A program made the position numbers and the translations under genes. A DNA stretch of 64,000 bases from Bacillus sp. NP157. Its GTDB lineage: Bacteria; Pseudomonadota; Gammaproteobacteria; Xanthomonadales; Rhodanobacteraceae. The notes below the pieces were generated by a model. That model saw nothing but the letters and a program-made list of their open reading frames with translations, ran no database searches and had not been told where the DNA came from. The stretch spans positions 2,480,001 through 2,544,000 of the forward strand of contig CP076546.1 of assembly GCA_018889975.1 (NCBI GenBank). The letters are read 5' to 3'. How positions within the stretch are numbered: the first letter of the stretch is position 1; each line of letters opens with the position of its first letter. Below, piece by piece: positions 37,788 to 45,538 of this stretch.

Positions 37788-38254
37788 GCCAGCTGGACGT
37801 CGCGGTCGGCTACGCCACCGCCTCGCGCAAGGGTATCCCCGCCTCCGCGAGCTTCCGCCGCTGGGTGGAGGCTGCGCTCAAGGGGGCCCGTCGGCGCCGG
37901 GCCACCGAAGTGGCCATCCGCATCGTCGATGCCGACGAAGGCCAGGCGCTGAACCTGCAGTACCGCGGCCGCGACTACGCCACCAACGTGCTGTCGTTCC
38001 CCGCCGACCTGCCGCCAGGCCTCAACCTGCCGCTGATCGGCGACCTGGTGATCTGCGCCCCCGTGGTCGCCAGCGAGGCCGCCGAGCAGGGCAAGAAGGC
38101 GATCGACCACTGGGCCCACATGACCGTCCACGGCACCCTGCACCTGCTCGGCTACGACCACATCGTGGACGCCGAAGCCGAGGCCATGGAAGCCCTCGAA
38201 ACCCGCATCCTGGCCGGCCTCGGCATCCCCGACCCCTACACCGTACCCTTGTAG
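37784..38254 (+). CDS. ybeY: YbeY, endoribonuclease / 16S rRNA maturation factor
   Basis: A 156-residue YbeY. The zinc-binding motif [11 protein letters not shown] gives H116, H120 and H126; NVLSFP is the other conserved block. It takes part in 16S rRNA 3' end processing and ribosome quality control. It starts at GTG 37784, overlapping the phoH stop as GTGA. The stop codon TAG (38252-38254) lies inside a REP-like element. Confidence 0.95.
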   Translation: MSQLDVAVGYATASRKGIPASASFRRWVEAALKGARRRRATEVAIRIVDADEGQALNLQYRGRDYATNVLSFPADLPPGLNLPLIGDLVICAPVVASEAAEQGKKAIDHWAHMTVHGTLHLLGYDHIVDAEAEAMEALETRILAGLGIPDPYTVPL

Positions 38255-38403
38255 GAGCGCGCCTGCGCGCGAAAAATGCCTCGTGGAAGCGCGCCCGGGC
38301 ACGAAAAACCAACGCGGGGACGCCACCCCCCTGTGTGAATCAGACAGATTATCCCCGTGGTAAGCGGCGAGGCCCCTCCCATCGCGCGCAGGCGCGCTCC
38401 TAC
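38251..38403. repeat. REP-like cluster between ybeY and corC
   Basis: An intact plus copy (38251-38272) containing the ybeY stop codon, a degenerate copy (~38283-38305, GTGGAAGCGCGC), and an intact minus copy (38382-38403). The rest of the 238-bp gap shows no gene. Confidence 0.85.
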
Positions 38404-38492
38404 ACAAAGCGGCGGGGTTTTCCCCTGAACCGTCACAAAAATTCCAGTAGACTGACCGTTCCGCCCTTCTCAGGGCAGAACCCCAAAGAGTA

Positions 38493-39344
38493 ATGAACGA
38501 CGACCCTGGTAGTACCAACGGCCCGGCTCACCGATCGTGGTGGGACCGACTGGGCCATCTGTTTTCCAGTGAGCCGCGCAACCGCGGTGAACTGATCGAG
38601 GAGCTGCGCAACGCCCAGGCCAACGGCCTCCTCTCTAACGACACCCTGACCATGGTCGAGGGCGCGATCAAGGTCACCGAACTCAGCGTCGATGACGTGA
38701 TGGTGCCGCGGGCCCAGATCGTGAGCCTGCCGATCGATGCGCCGCTGGCCGACATCCTCACCGCCGTGGTCGAGTCCGGTCACTCGCGCTTCCCCGTGCA
38801 CGGTGAAGACAAGGACGAAGTCCTCGGCATCCTGCTCGCGAAAGACCTGCTGAAGTACTTCGGCAAGGCCGAGTGCAGCGACATCCGCGCCCTGCTCCGC
38901 CCCGCGGTGCTGATCCCCGAATCCATGCGCCTGAACGTGCTGCTGGCTGAGTTCCGCCTCACGCGTAACCACATGGCGCTGGTGGTGGACGAATACGGCG
39001 GCGTCGCGGGCCTGATCACGATCGAAGACGTGCTCGAGCAGATCGTCGGCGAGATCGACGACGAACACGACGACGAAGAGGATCCCGTGCTAGTCGAGCC
39101 GCTGGAAGGCGGTGGCTTCACCGTCAGCGCGCTCACGCCGATCGCCGACTTCAACGACGAAACCGGCGCGCATTTCTCCGACGAAGAGTTCGATACGGTC
39201 GGCGGCATGATCACCTCCGAGTTCGGCCACCTGCCGGCCGTGGGTGAAGAAATCGCCGTGGGCGACTTCCTCTTCCGTGTGACGGAGGCCGACGACCGTC
39301 GCGTGCAGCAATTCCACGTCAGCCAGGCCAACGGCGCAGCGTGA
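38493..39344 (+). CDS. corC: CorC/YbeX-type CBS-domain protein
   Basis: A 283-residue cytosolic HlyC/CorC protein without the DUF21 membrane domain. Two CBS domains (VDDVMVPRAQIVSLP..., and MALVVDEYGGVAGLITIEDVLEQIVGEI, split here: LVVDEYGGVAGL, IEDVLEQIVGEI) and a C-terminal transporter-associated domain (GFTVSALTPIADFN) are in standard order. It is linked to magnesium/cobalt efflux and to ribosome functions of ybeY neighbours. AAAGAG lies just before ATG. Its TGA overlaps the GTG of the next gene. Confidence 0.92.
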   Translation: MNDDPGSTNGPAHRSWWDRLGHLFSSEPRNRGELIEELRNAQANGLLSNDTLTMVEGAIKVTELSVDDVMVPRAQIVSLPIDAPLADILTAVVESGHSRFPVHGEDKDEVLGILLAKDLLKYFGKAECSDIRALLRPAVLIPESMRLNVLLAEFRLTRNHMALVVDEYGGVAGLITIEDVLEQIVGEIDDEHDDEEDPVLVEPLEGGGFTVSALTPIADFNDETGAHFSDEEFDTVGGMITSEFGHLPAVGEEIAVGDFLFRVTEADDRRVQQFHVSQANGAA

Positions 39345-40579
39345 CGCCGATCGACCGAACCAACGGATTGCCACGCACGATGCGTCTTGCCCTGCTCTTC
39401 CTCGTCGCCCTGTTCCTCGCGCCGGCCATCGCCCGCGCGGGGATCGTTGATGCGCCCGCGTCGAACATCGAAATCTCCCTGCTCACCTATGGGCCGGGCG
39501 ATATCTATTGGGAACGCTTCGGCCATGACGCACTGGAAGTGCGCGACACCGCCAGCGGCGAAGCCATCGCCTTCAACTACGGCGTGTTCGATTTCGACCA
39601 GGACGGTTTCATCCTGAATTTCGCCCGCGGCATCATGGCCTACCGGATGGATGCGGAGACCACCGCTTCCGACGTGCAGTTCTACAAGGGCGAAGGTCGC
39701 TACGTCCGGCGCCAGGTGCTCGCGCTGGATAGCACGCAGAAAGACACCCTGCGTCAGTTCCTGCTCTGGAACATCCGCCCTGAAAACGCGGGCTACAACT
39801 ACGACTATTACCTGGACAACTGCACCACCCGGGTCCGCGATGCGCTGGACGCGGCGCTGGGCGGCGAACTGGAACGGCAGTGGCGTAGCCAGCCCGGTGG
39901 CATGACCTACCGCGAGCAGACGGCACGGCTGATGAGCAACCAGGCCTGGCTGATGCTCGGCATGGACCTCGGCCTGGGGCCGTTCGCCGACCAGCCGATG
40001 ACCTCGTGGAAGGATGCCTTCCTGCCGATGGAGCTGGAGGCACTGGTCCGCAAGACGCAGGTCCACGGCAAGCCGCTCGTGCTGCAGGACGAGACCGTCG
40101 CCGATGCCACGTTGCAGCCGCCGCCGGACAAGGCGCCCGACCTGCGCTGGCCGCTGCTGGTCGCCGGCCTGCTGCTGGCGATTCCGCTCGCGTTGCCGGC
40201 GCTGACCCGCCACCGCGTGGCTAGGGGCATCTTCGTCGCCGCGGGCACGCTGTTCACCGTCTTCGTCGGCATCGCCGGACTGTTCATGCTCGGCCTGTGG
40301 ACGCTGACCCTGCACCGCTCGGCGTGGGGCAACTTCAACCTGCTGGCGTACCAGCCGTTCGCGCTGCTGATCATCCCGGGCATCTGGCGACTGCGCCGTG
40401 CCGGCCGCCCGCTCAGCCGACTGGCATCGCGGGTCACGGGGGTGTCGTTCGCCGCCTGCGTGATCGGCATCCTGCTGCACGCGTGGCCGGACTTCCCGCA
40501 GCAGAACATGCCCTGGCTGCTGTTTGCGTTCCCGTGCTGGGCCGCCCTGTTCGCCAGCCTTTGCCGGCGGCACGATTGA
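39341..40579 (+). CDS. DUF4105 (Lnb N-terminal-like) membrane protein
   Basis: A 412-residue protein with a signal-type helix (MRLALLFLVALFLAPAIARA), a periplasmic DUF4105 domain (~35-270; YWERFGHDALEVRD, YNYDYYLDNCTTRVRD with the conserved N-C-T-T) and about five C-terminal membrane helices. The N-terminal domain resembles that of Lnb, the Gram-positive-type lipoprotein intramolecular transacylase, which cannot be assigned to this protein on sequence alone. It occupies the place where lnt (apolipoprotein N-acyltransferase) lies in E. coli. Coupled to corC by a GTGA overlap; an internal ATG at 39380 is an alternative start that gives a shorter signal peptide. Confidence 0.8.
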   Translation: MTPIDRTNGLPRTMRLALLFLVALFLAPAIARAGIVDAPASNIEISLLTYGPGDIYWERFGHDALEVRDTASGEAIAFNYGVFDFDQDGFILNFARGIMAYRMDAETTASDVQFYKGEGRYVRRQVLALDSTQKDTLRQFLLWNIRPENAGYNYDYYLDNCTTRVRDALDAALGGELERQWRSQPGGMTYREQTARLMSNQAWLMLGMDLGLGPFADQPMTSWKDAFLPMELEALVRKTQVHGKPLVLQDETVADATLQPPPDKAPDLRWPLLVAGLLLAIPLALPALTRHRVARGIFVAAGTLFTVFVGIAGLFMLGLWTLTLHRSAWGNFNLLAYQPFALLIIPGIWRLRRAGRPLSRLASRVTGVSFAACVIGILLHAWPDFPQQNMPWLLFAFPCWAALFASLCRRHD

Positions 40580-40712
40580 ACCCGTAGCGGCCGCAGGTCT
40601 CGGATCGCAATAACTTGCCCGTCACGAAACTACCGCGCCGCTACGGTATAAGACGAGGGGTCACCGACCTTGCGATTGCCGCAGGGACCCAGCCCCGGCA
40701 TCATCCCCGACC

Positions 40713-41744
40713 ATGGCCACTGTCCCCCAGATTCCCGAACCCGCCGCCGTCGCCGCAGCCGCTGCTGCCAGCGGCATGATCGTCAACTGCGTTGCCTACC
40801 GCACCAATGGCAAGCGCATCGGCGACATCTCGGTCGACGACATCAGCGAAGTGCTCAAAGAGCCGGACACCTTCGTCTGGATCGGCCTGCACGAACCCGA
40901 TGAAGCCTTGCTGCTGAAGTTGCAGGAAGAGTTCGACCTGCACGACCTCGCCATCGAGGACGCGCAGCTGGCGCACCAGCGCACCAAGATCGAAACCTAT
41001 GGCGACTCGTTGTTCATCGTCGCGCAGACCGCGCAGCTGGTCGGCGGCAACATCGCCTTCGGTGAAACGCAGATCTTCGTCGGCCGCCGCTACTTCATGA
41101 CCGTACGCCATGGCGCCTCGCTGTCCTACGCGCCGGCCCGGCGCAGTTGCGAGCAGACGCCCGAGCTCCTCGCGATGGGGCCGAGCTATGCGCTGTACGC
41201 CGTGCTCGACTTCATCGTCGACAACTTCCTGCCGATCGTGCGCGATTTCCGGCAGGAACTGCACGAGCTCGAGAACGACATTTTTGCCGAGACCTACAAC
41301 CGGCAGACGATCAAGCGCCTGTACGACATGCAGCGCGAACTGATGACACTGCGCCTGGCTGTCGCGCCGCTGCAGGACATCGTCGCCCAGCTCGTGCGCC
41401 TGCATCCGCACCTCATCCACGACGAACTGCGCGCCTATTTCCGCGACATCTACGACCATGTGTTCCGGGTCAACGAATCCATTTCCGCCATGCGCGAAAT
41501 GCTCGGCGCGGCCATCGGCGTCAATCTTTCGCTGGTGACGTTCGGCCAGAACGAAGTGATGAAGAAGCTGGCAGGCTGGGCGGCGATGCTCGCCGCGCCA
41601 ACCCTGATCACCAGTTGGTACGGCATGAACTTCGCGCACATGCCGGAGCTGGACAAGCCCTGGGCCTACCCCACGATCACCTGCGTCGTCGCATGCATCG
41701 TCGGCGGCATCTTCATCATGCTGAAGAAGAACCGCTGGTTCTAG
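40713..41744 (+). CDS. corA: CorA magnesium/cobalt transporter
   Basis: A 343-residue CorA channel. A large cytoplasmic N-terminal domain is followed by two C-terminal helices with the selectivity motif YGMNF between them (SWYGMNFAHMPELD). It forms a pentamer for Mg2+ uptake. It ends overlapping the convergent DUF6869 gene by four bases (CTAG). The proximity to corC may be functional or chance. Confidence 0.95.
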   Translation: MATVPQIPEPAAVAAAAAASGMIVNCVAYRTNGKRIGDISVDDISEVLKEPDTFVWIGLHEPDEALLLKLQEEFDLHDLAIEDAQLAHQRTKIETYGDSLFIVAQTAQLVGGNIAFGETQIFVGRRYFMTVRHGASLSYAPARRSCEQTPELLAMGPSYALYAVLDFIVDNFLPIVRDFRQELHELENDIFAETYNRQTIKRLYDMQRELMTLRLAVAPLQDIVAQLVRLHPHLIHDELRAYFRDIYDHVFRVNESISAMREMLGAAIGVNLSLVTFGQNEVMKKLAGWAAMLAAPTLITSWYGMNFAHMPELDKPWAYPTITCVVACIVGGIFIMLKKNRWF

Positions 41745-42121
41745 GCGGGCCCAAGCAGCACGGACAACCGTTTCCATAAGGCAGCGTCCACGTCGGACGA
41801 GGGCCATATGGAGGCGGCGGCCGCGCGAAAGCGACGATCGCGACGCGCCTGCAGGACGAACCGGTCGATGAACACCGGTCCGTGCTGGTTCAACAAGTCT
41901 TCCAGCGGCCCCGCACCGACGTTTGCCAGCAGCCATGCGCCATCGTCGTCGACCTTCTCCAGCACGGCGAGGACGATACGCCAGCAACGCTCGGGATCTT
42001 GCGACGTCAACTCGAGAAGCGCGGTTACTCCGGACGACGGCTTGCGCTCGCGCGTCTCGACGATCCAACGTTCCGCGATGGCATCGTCATCCCATCCCGT
42101 CCAATCGTCATACGTTTCCAT
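41741..42121 (-). CDS. DUF6869-like protein
   Basis: A 126-residue acidic, Trp-rich protein: WTGWDDDAIAERWIVETRER, SQDPERCWRIVLAVLE and GPLEDLLNQHGPVFIDRF. The D-P-E-x-x-W and G-P-L-E-D-L-L pattern fits the DUF6869 family, often found near contact-dependent or immunity genes. Here no toxin is adjacent. AAGGAT lies ~9 nt before the ATG. Its function is unknown. Confidence 0.65.
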   Translation of the reverse strand: METYDDWTGWDDDAIAERWIVETRERKPSSGVTALLELTSQDPERCWRIVLAVLEKVDDDGAWLLANVGAGPLEDLLNQHGPVFIDRFVLQARRDRRFRAAAASIWPSSDVDAALWKRLSVLLGPA

Positions 42122-42257
42122 GGACTGATCCTTACGTCGTGGCGTGGTCGAGTGCGCGGTTAGTCTACCGCCGCCCCTGTTCCACCCCAAGGCCGACAGG
42201 CATATGCTCGGGGGAGACCACCTCAATGCGCCGCGTGCGCGAAGGCTCCGGTACCCC

Positions 42258-43934
42258 ATGAAAAAGATCATCAACGATCCGCGCCAAGTCGTCCGTGAAA
42301 TGCTTGAAGGATCGGTGTTCCGCTCGCCCGGGCAGGCGCTGCTGTCGAACCAGAATGTCGTGGTACGCAAGAAACACGACGGGGACACGACGGTAGCCAT
42401 CCTTTCCGGCGGCGGTAGCGGGCATGAACCTGCGCACGCCGGGTACGTGGGCGATGGCATGCTGGCCGCGGCGATCGCGGGCGATGTGTTCACCTCGCCG
42501 AGCGTCGATGCCGTGCTGGCCGCTATCCGCGTCGTCGGCGGCACGGCCGGTGCCGTGCTCGTGGTGAAGAATTACACCGGCGACAGGCTCAACTTTGGCC
42601 TTGCCGCCGAGATCGCGCGCAGCGAAGGCATCCCGGTCGAGATCGTGACGGTGGCCGATGACGTCGCCCTGCGTGACACCGTAGCCGCCGATCGCCGTCG
42701 TGGCATCGCCGGTACCGTGCTCGTGCACAAGGTGATTGGCGCGGCGGCCGCCGCAGGGTCCAGCGTCTCGGACGTGGCCGAACTCGGTCGGCGTACGGCC
42801 GCGGGCCTGGGCTCCATGGGCGTGGCCCTCGGCTCGTGCACGGTCCCTGCCGCCGGCCACCCCGGCTTCGAACTGGGCGAGAAGGAGATCGAATACGGCC
42901 TGGGGATCCATGGCGAGCCGGGCGTGCGCAAGGGTCCGATGGCGCCGGCGGACAGCCTCGCCGACACCGTGCTCTCGACGATCCTCGACGACCTTGCCAT
43001 CGAGCGCGGACAACGCGTTGCCCTGCTGGTCAATGGGCTCGGCGCGACCCCGCCGATGGAGCTCGACATCCTCCTGCGCGGTGCCCTGCACTTCCTGCAC
43101 GAGCGCGGCATCGAGGTCGTGCGCGCGTGGTGCGGTAACTTCCTCACGGCACTGGACATGCCCGGCGCATCGCTGTCGCTGCTCAAGGTCGACGACGAGT
43201 TGCTGTCGTTGCTGGACGCCCCTGCGTCGGCACCTGCGTGGCCGGGCGGTGGCATCTTGAATGACACGCCCATCCTGCAGCTCGACATCGCACCCAGCGA
43301 CGCGCCGCCAACCGGTTCGCCGACCGCGGCGGGCGACACCGTCCGCCGCGCGGCGCATGCGGCGGCGCAGGCACTCATCGCCGCGGAGGACGAGCTTACC
43401 GACCTCGACGCCAAAGCCGGCGACGGTGATCTCGGCGCCAGCATGCGCCGCGGTGCCGAGGCCGTGCTCGCCCTGCCCGGCCATGCATGGCACACCCCGG
43501 AGATCGCCCTGCGCTCGATGGCCGACGCCATGCGCCAGGCCATCGGCGGTAGCTCGGGGCCGTTCTACGCTACGGCACTGATGCGCGCCGCCCGTGAGCT
43601 GGATGGCGTTGCCGATCCCACGCCGGTGCAGTGGCATGCCGCGCTACTGGCGGCTGCACACGCCATCGCCGATCTGGGCGGTGCGAAAGCCGGCGATCGC
43701 ACCATGCTCGATGCCCTGTATCCAGCGGCCGATGCCTACAAGGCCGCACTGGATGCGGGCATGCAGCCGTACGAGGCACTCGAAGCCTTGCATCTGGCGG
43801 CCCGGCGCGGCGCCGAGGAGACGGCAACCCTGCGGGCTAACGCTGGCCGTGCGGCATACCTCGGTGATCGCTCGATCGGCATCCCCGATGGCGGTGCCGT
43901 CGCCGTGGCCATCTGGATGGGGGCGTTGCGCTAG
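42258..43934 (+). CDS. Dihydroxyacetone kinase, DhaK-DhaL fusion
   Basis: A 558-residue ATP-dependent kinase. The DhaK part (1-~335) has GGGSGHEPAHAGYVG and GLGIHGEPGVRKG, the substrate-binding regions. A linker of ~20 residues with Pro/Ala leads to the DhaL part with DLDAKAGDGDLGASMRRGAE (Asp ligands for Mg-ATP) and GGSSGPFYATALM. It phosphorylates dihydroxyacetone or related short sugars. The fused, ATP-using form differs from the PEP-dependent DhaKLM of E. coli. No glycerol genes are near, so the physiological substrate is open. Confidence 0.9.
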   Translation: MKKIINDPRQVVREMLEGSVFRSPGQALLSNQNVVVRKKHDGDTTVAILSGGGSGHEPAHAGYVGDGMLAAAIAGDVFTSPSVDAVLAAIRVVGGTAGAVLVVKNYTGDRLNFGLAAEIARSEGIPVEIVTVADDVALRDTVAADRRRGIAGTVLVHKVIGAAAAAGSSVSDVAELGRRTAAGLGSMGVALGSCTVPAAGHPGFELGEKEIEYGLGIHGEPGVRKGPMAPADSLADTVLSTILDDLAIERGQRVALLVNGLGATPPMELDILLRGALHFLHERGIEVVRAWCGNFLTALDMPGASLSLLKVDDELLSLLDAPASAPAWPGGGILNDTPILQLDIAPSDAPPTGSPTAAGDTVRRAAHAAAQALIAAEDELTDLDAKAGDGDLGASMRRGAEAVLALPGHAWHTPEIALRSMADAMRQAIGGSSGPFYATALMRAARELDGVADPTPVQWHAALLAAAHAIADLGGAKAGDRTMLDALYPAADAYKAALDAGMQPYEALEALHLAARRGAEETATLRANAGRAAYLGDRSIGIPDGGAVAVAIWMGALR

Positions 43935-43963
43935 CACGCGCTCCCCTCTTACGATTATCCGGA

Positions 43964-43992
43964 TTGCGAGCCGCCCGAAGTTGACATACGAT
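43964..43992 (+). promoter_or_regulatory. Sigma-70 promoter of the candidate small RNA
   Basis: TTGCGA (43964-43969) and TACGAT (43987-43992) with a 17-bp spacer. Transcription would begin near 43999, right before the first hairpin of the candidate RNA. Confidence 0.55.
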
Positions 43993-43998
43993 TTCGAC

Positions 43999-44156
43999 CG
44001 GAGCCGCCATCTGGACGCTCCTAAAGGCCGCGTCGAGCCGGTGAAAGACGCGGCTCACCCTCTTCCCGTTACAAGGGAGAGCCCGAACCATGAGTGGGTA
44101 TCAAGAGTCTCCGGTGTTGCAGCAGGTAAAGGGCCCCAGTGGGGCCCTTTTTCTTT
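43999..44156 (+). ncRNA. Candidate structured small RNA downstream of dhaKL
   Basis: A stand-alone unit with a promoter, four hairpins and a terminator. Hairpin 1 pairs GGAGC (44000-44004) with GCTCC (44017-44021) and has GGA in its loop. Hairpin 2 pairs GCCGCGTC (44027-44034) with GACGCGGC (44047-44054) perfectly. Hairpin 3 pairs CTCT-CCC (44060-44067, one bulged T) with GGGAGAG (44075-44081). Hairpin 4 is the terminator. I match it to no known RNA family. The next genes on both sides are not in a position to use it as a leader, since the downstream gene is on the other strand. Confidence 0.55.
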
Positions 44157-44158
44157 GA
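44090..44158 (+). CDS. Possible 22-residue peptide within the small RNA
   Basis: A short frame, MSGYQESPVLQQ...ALFL, begins 9 nt after an AAGGGAGAG ribosome binding site and ends at TGA just past the terminator stem. The ribosome binding site is the 3' arm of hairpin 3, so its translation could be gated by folding. The last codons lie in the terminator, which is unusual for a protein gene; it may be a chance frame. Confidence 0.3.
   Translation: MSGYQESPVLQQVKGPSGALFL
44128..44156 (+). terminator. Terminator of the candidate small RNA
   Basis: AAAGGGCCCC (44128-44137), loop AGT, GGGGCCCTTT (44141-44150), then TTCTTT. A perfect 10-bp stem. Confidence 0.92.
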
Positions 44159-44162
44159 CGTG

Positions 44163-44714
44163 TTACGCCGTCGCTTGCACGAGGATCGACGTGAATGAGA
44201 CTTCGTGGGCGCCGCGACCGATCGTGGGCGAAGTAGCGCGGACGTAAGCGCTCTCCACAAGGAGGTTCACGTCGGAAGACGCCGCGTGGCTCCGGGTCAC
44301 GCTGAAATACACGGTGTAGCAACTACCGTTCGCCATACGCGCAAGCACCGGAAAATAGTTTGCATGCCGTGTCCGGTAGCAGCGCTTTCTCGAGAGCGCT
44401 CGGACCAGAGAAGGCAGTTCCTGCAAGAGGCTGTAGCGCACGCTGCAGAAGGATCTTGGGTCCGCGCTGTAGTCATAAAGATTCAACATACTGAAGTCAG
44501 GGTCAGCTCTTCCCAAGGTAAAACAGTGATGACTGAATCCGACGCGCACACGGATTGAAAGCGCTGAACGCTCCGGTCTTCCGGGCGACGCAGGCTGAAG
44601 CCTCGCTTCGTGCACAAACGAAAATGGATCGAGGTGCCGCAAATCGTGATAGCCGCCGCTGTCGCGGTGCGCGACCCACTTGTACTCAGCAAACTTCACG
44701 ACCGGCTCCGCCAT
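44163..44714 (-). CDS. Conserved-looking hypothetical protein, low GC
   Basis: A 183-residue protein of unknown function. Notable blocks are FSHHCFTLGRADPDFSMLNL, SVRYSLLQELPSLVRALSR and YTVYFSVTRSHAASSDVNLL then VESAYVRA, a pattern of alternating strands that suggests a compact alpha/beta domain; I recall similar proteins of unknown role beside mobile or toxin genes in proteobacteria but cannot name the family. It has no signal peptide or membrane helix. Base composition is visibly less GC-rich than the neighbours, suggesting acquisition. The start has no clear ribosome binding site. Confidence 0.6.
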   Translation of the reverse strand: MAEPVVKFAEYKWVAHRDSGGYHDLRHLDPFSFVHEARLQPASPGRPERSALSIRVRVGFSHHCFTLGRADPDFSMLNLYDYSADPRSFCSVRYSLLQELPSLVRALSRKRCYRTRHANYFPVLARMANGSCYTVYFSVTRSHAASSDVNLLVESAYVRATSPTIGRGAHEVSFTSILVQATA

Positions 44715-44820
44715 GATGACAGGGCATTTGGCCGCGAGTTGGACGTCGGGGTTAAGAAGCAGACGCTGAAAGCGGTGTAGGGATGGACCTATTCGTTGCA
44801 GGCCACAGGATGCGTGGTCG

Positions 44821-45375
44821 CTACTGCAGCGACCACAAGGTCTTCGGCGCTTCGCTCGGAAACGGCAAGCGATCCGTCGTCGCGGGCCAGCCGTTCTTCC
44901 GTATGAACATCGGCACGTGGCGCGCCGTCATCTCGGCCTGCATGACGGCGATCACCTGCTCGATGCCGTCGTAATCGCTGCGCACGGTCAGCCGCGGGAA
45001 GTCATCGCGCCCTGCGACGAACAAACGGTATTCGCGGCCGATGAAACGCCTGCTGGAAACGTCGCAGCAGTGGACACGGGTGACCTCACTCCAGGCCACC
45101 TTTCGCGACCAGACCCCCGGGACCCGGTACCGCAGTCCGTCGCCGAGCATCTCTAGGGTGGGAAACGCTAACAGCGGCACGAGGGCGAACAGGGCCGACA
45201 CGCCGAGTGCGGCGGACCATGTCCCGGCGCGATGAAGCCAGTCGTCCGAGGGGCGGATCTCGCCTGCCGCGATGACCACGGCGACACAGAGGACCACGAG
45301 GAATAACGCCCAGAAGACGAGCCTGTCGGCGGCGCGGAATCGACCTTCGACGTGCTCACTCACTCCCTTCTCCAC
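44821..45375 (-). CDS. Two-helix membrane protein with PH-like domain
   Basis: A 184-residue protein. Two membrane helices (LVFWALFLVVLCVAVVIAA and SAALGVSALFALVPLLAF) are followed by a bacterial PH-like domain (LGDGLRYRVPGVWSRKVAWS and onward to VIAVMQAEM). It starts at GTG 45375 with AGGAAGGA 6 nt upstream; longer in-frame starts lack such a site. Similar DUF proteins are of unknown function. It is divergent from the OafA-type gene. Confidence 0.6.
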   Translation of the reverse strand: MEKGVSEHVEGRFRAADRLVFWALFLVVLCVAVVIAAGEIRPSDDWLHRAGTWSAALGVSALFALVPLLAFPTLEMLGDGLRYRVPGVWSRKVAWSEVTRVHCCDVSSRRFIGREYRLFVAGRDDFPRLTVRSDYDGIEQVIAVMQAEMTARHVPMFIRKNGWPATTDRLPFPSEAPKTLWSLQ

Positions 45376-45538
45376 GGCATGTCCTTCCTCTGGCGGGAGG
45401 GCGATCCGAGGCCTCGCTTCCCTGGTGGGCGCCATCCTAGCTGGTTTGCGCGCGACGGCGTCGGATGGCTGGACGCACGGCGCCAATCGTCGTCCATCCT
45501 TGGCTATAGTGACGCCCAACCGGCTCGATACGGACATC

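Noticed and set aside
11360-38403. Repeated 22-bp elements as a CRISPR array
   Set aside because: Copies are scattered singly or as inverted pairs at gene ends, not as regular direct repeats with spacers, and no cas genes are present.
43981-43986. TTGACA as the -35 of the small RNA promoter
   Set aside because: There is no -10-like hexamer 16-18 bp downstream; TTGCGA with TACGAT at 17 bp is a better pair just upstream.
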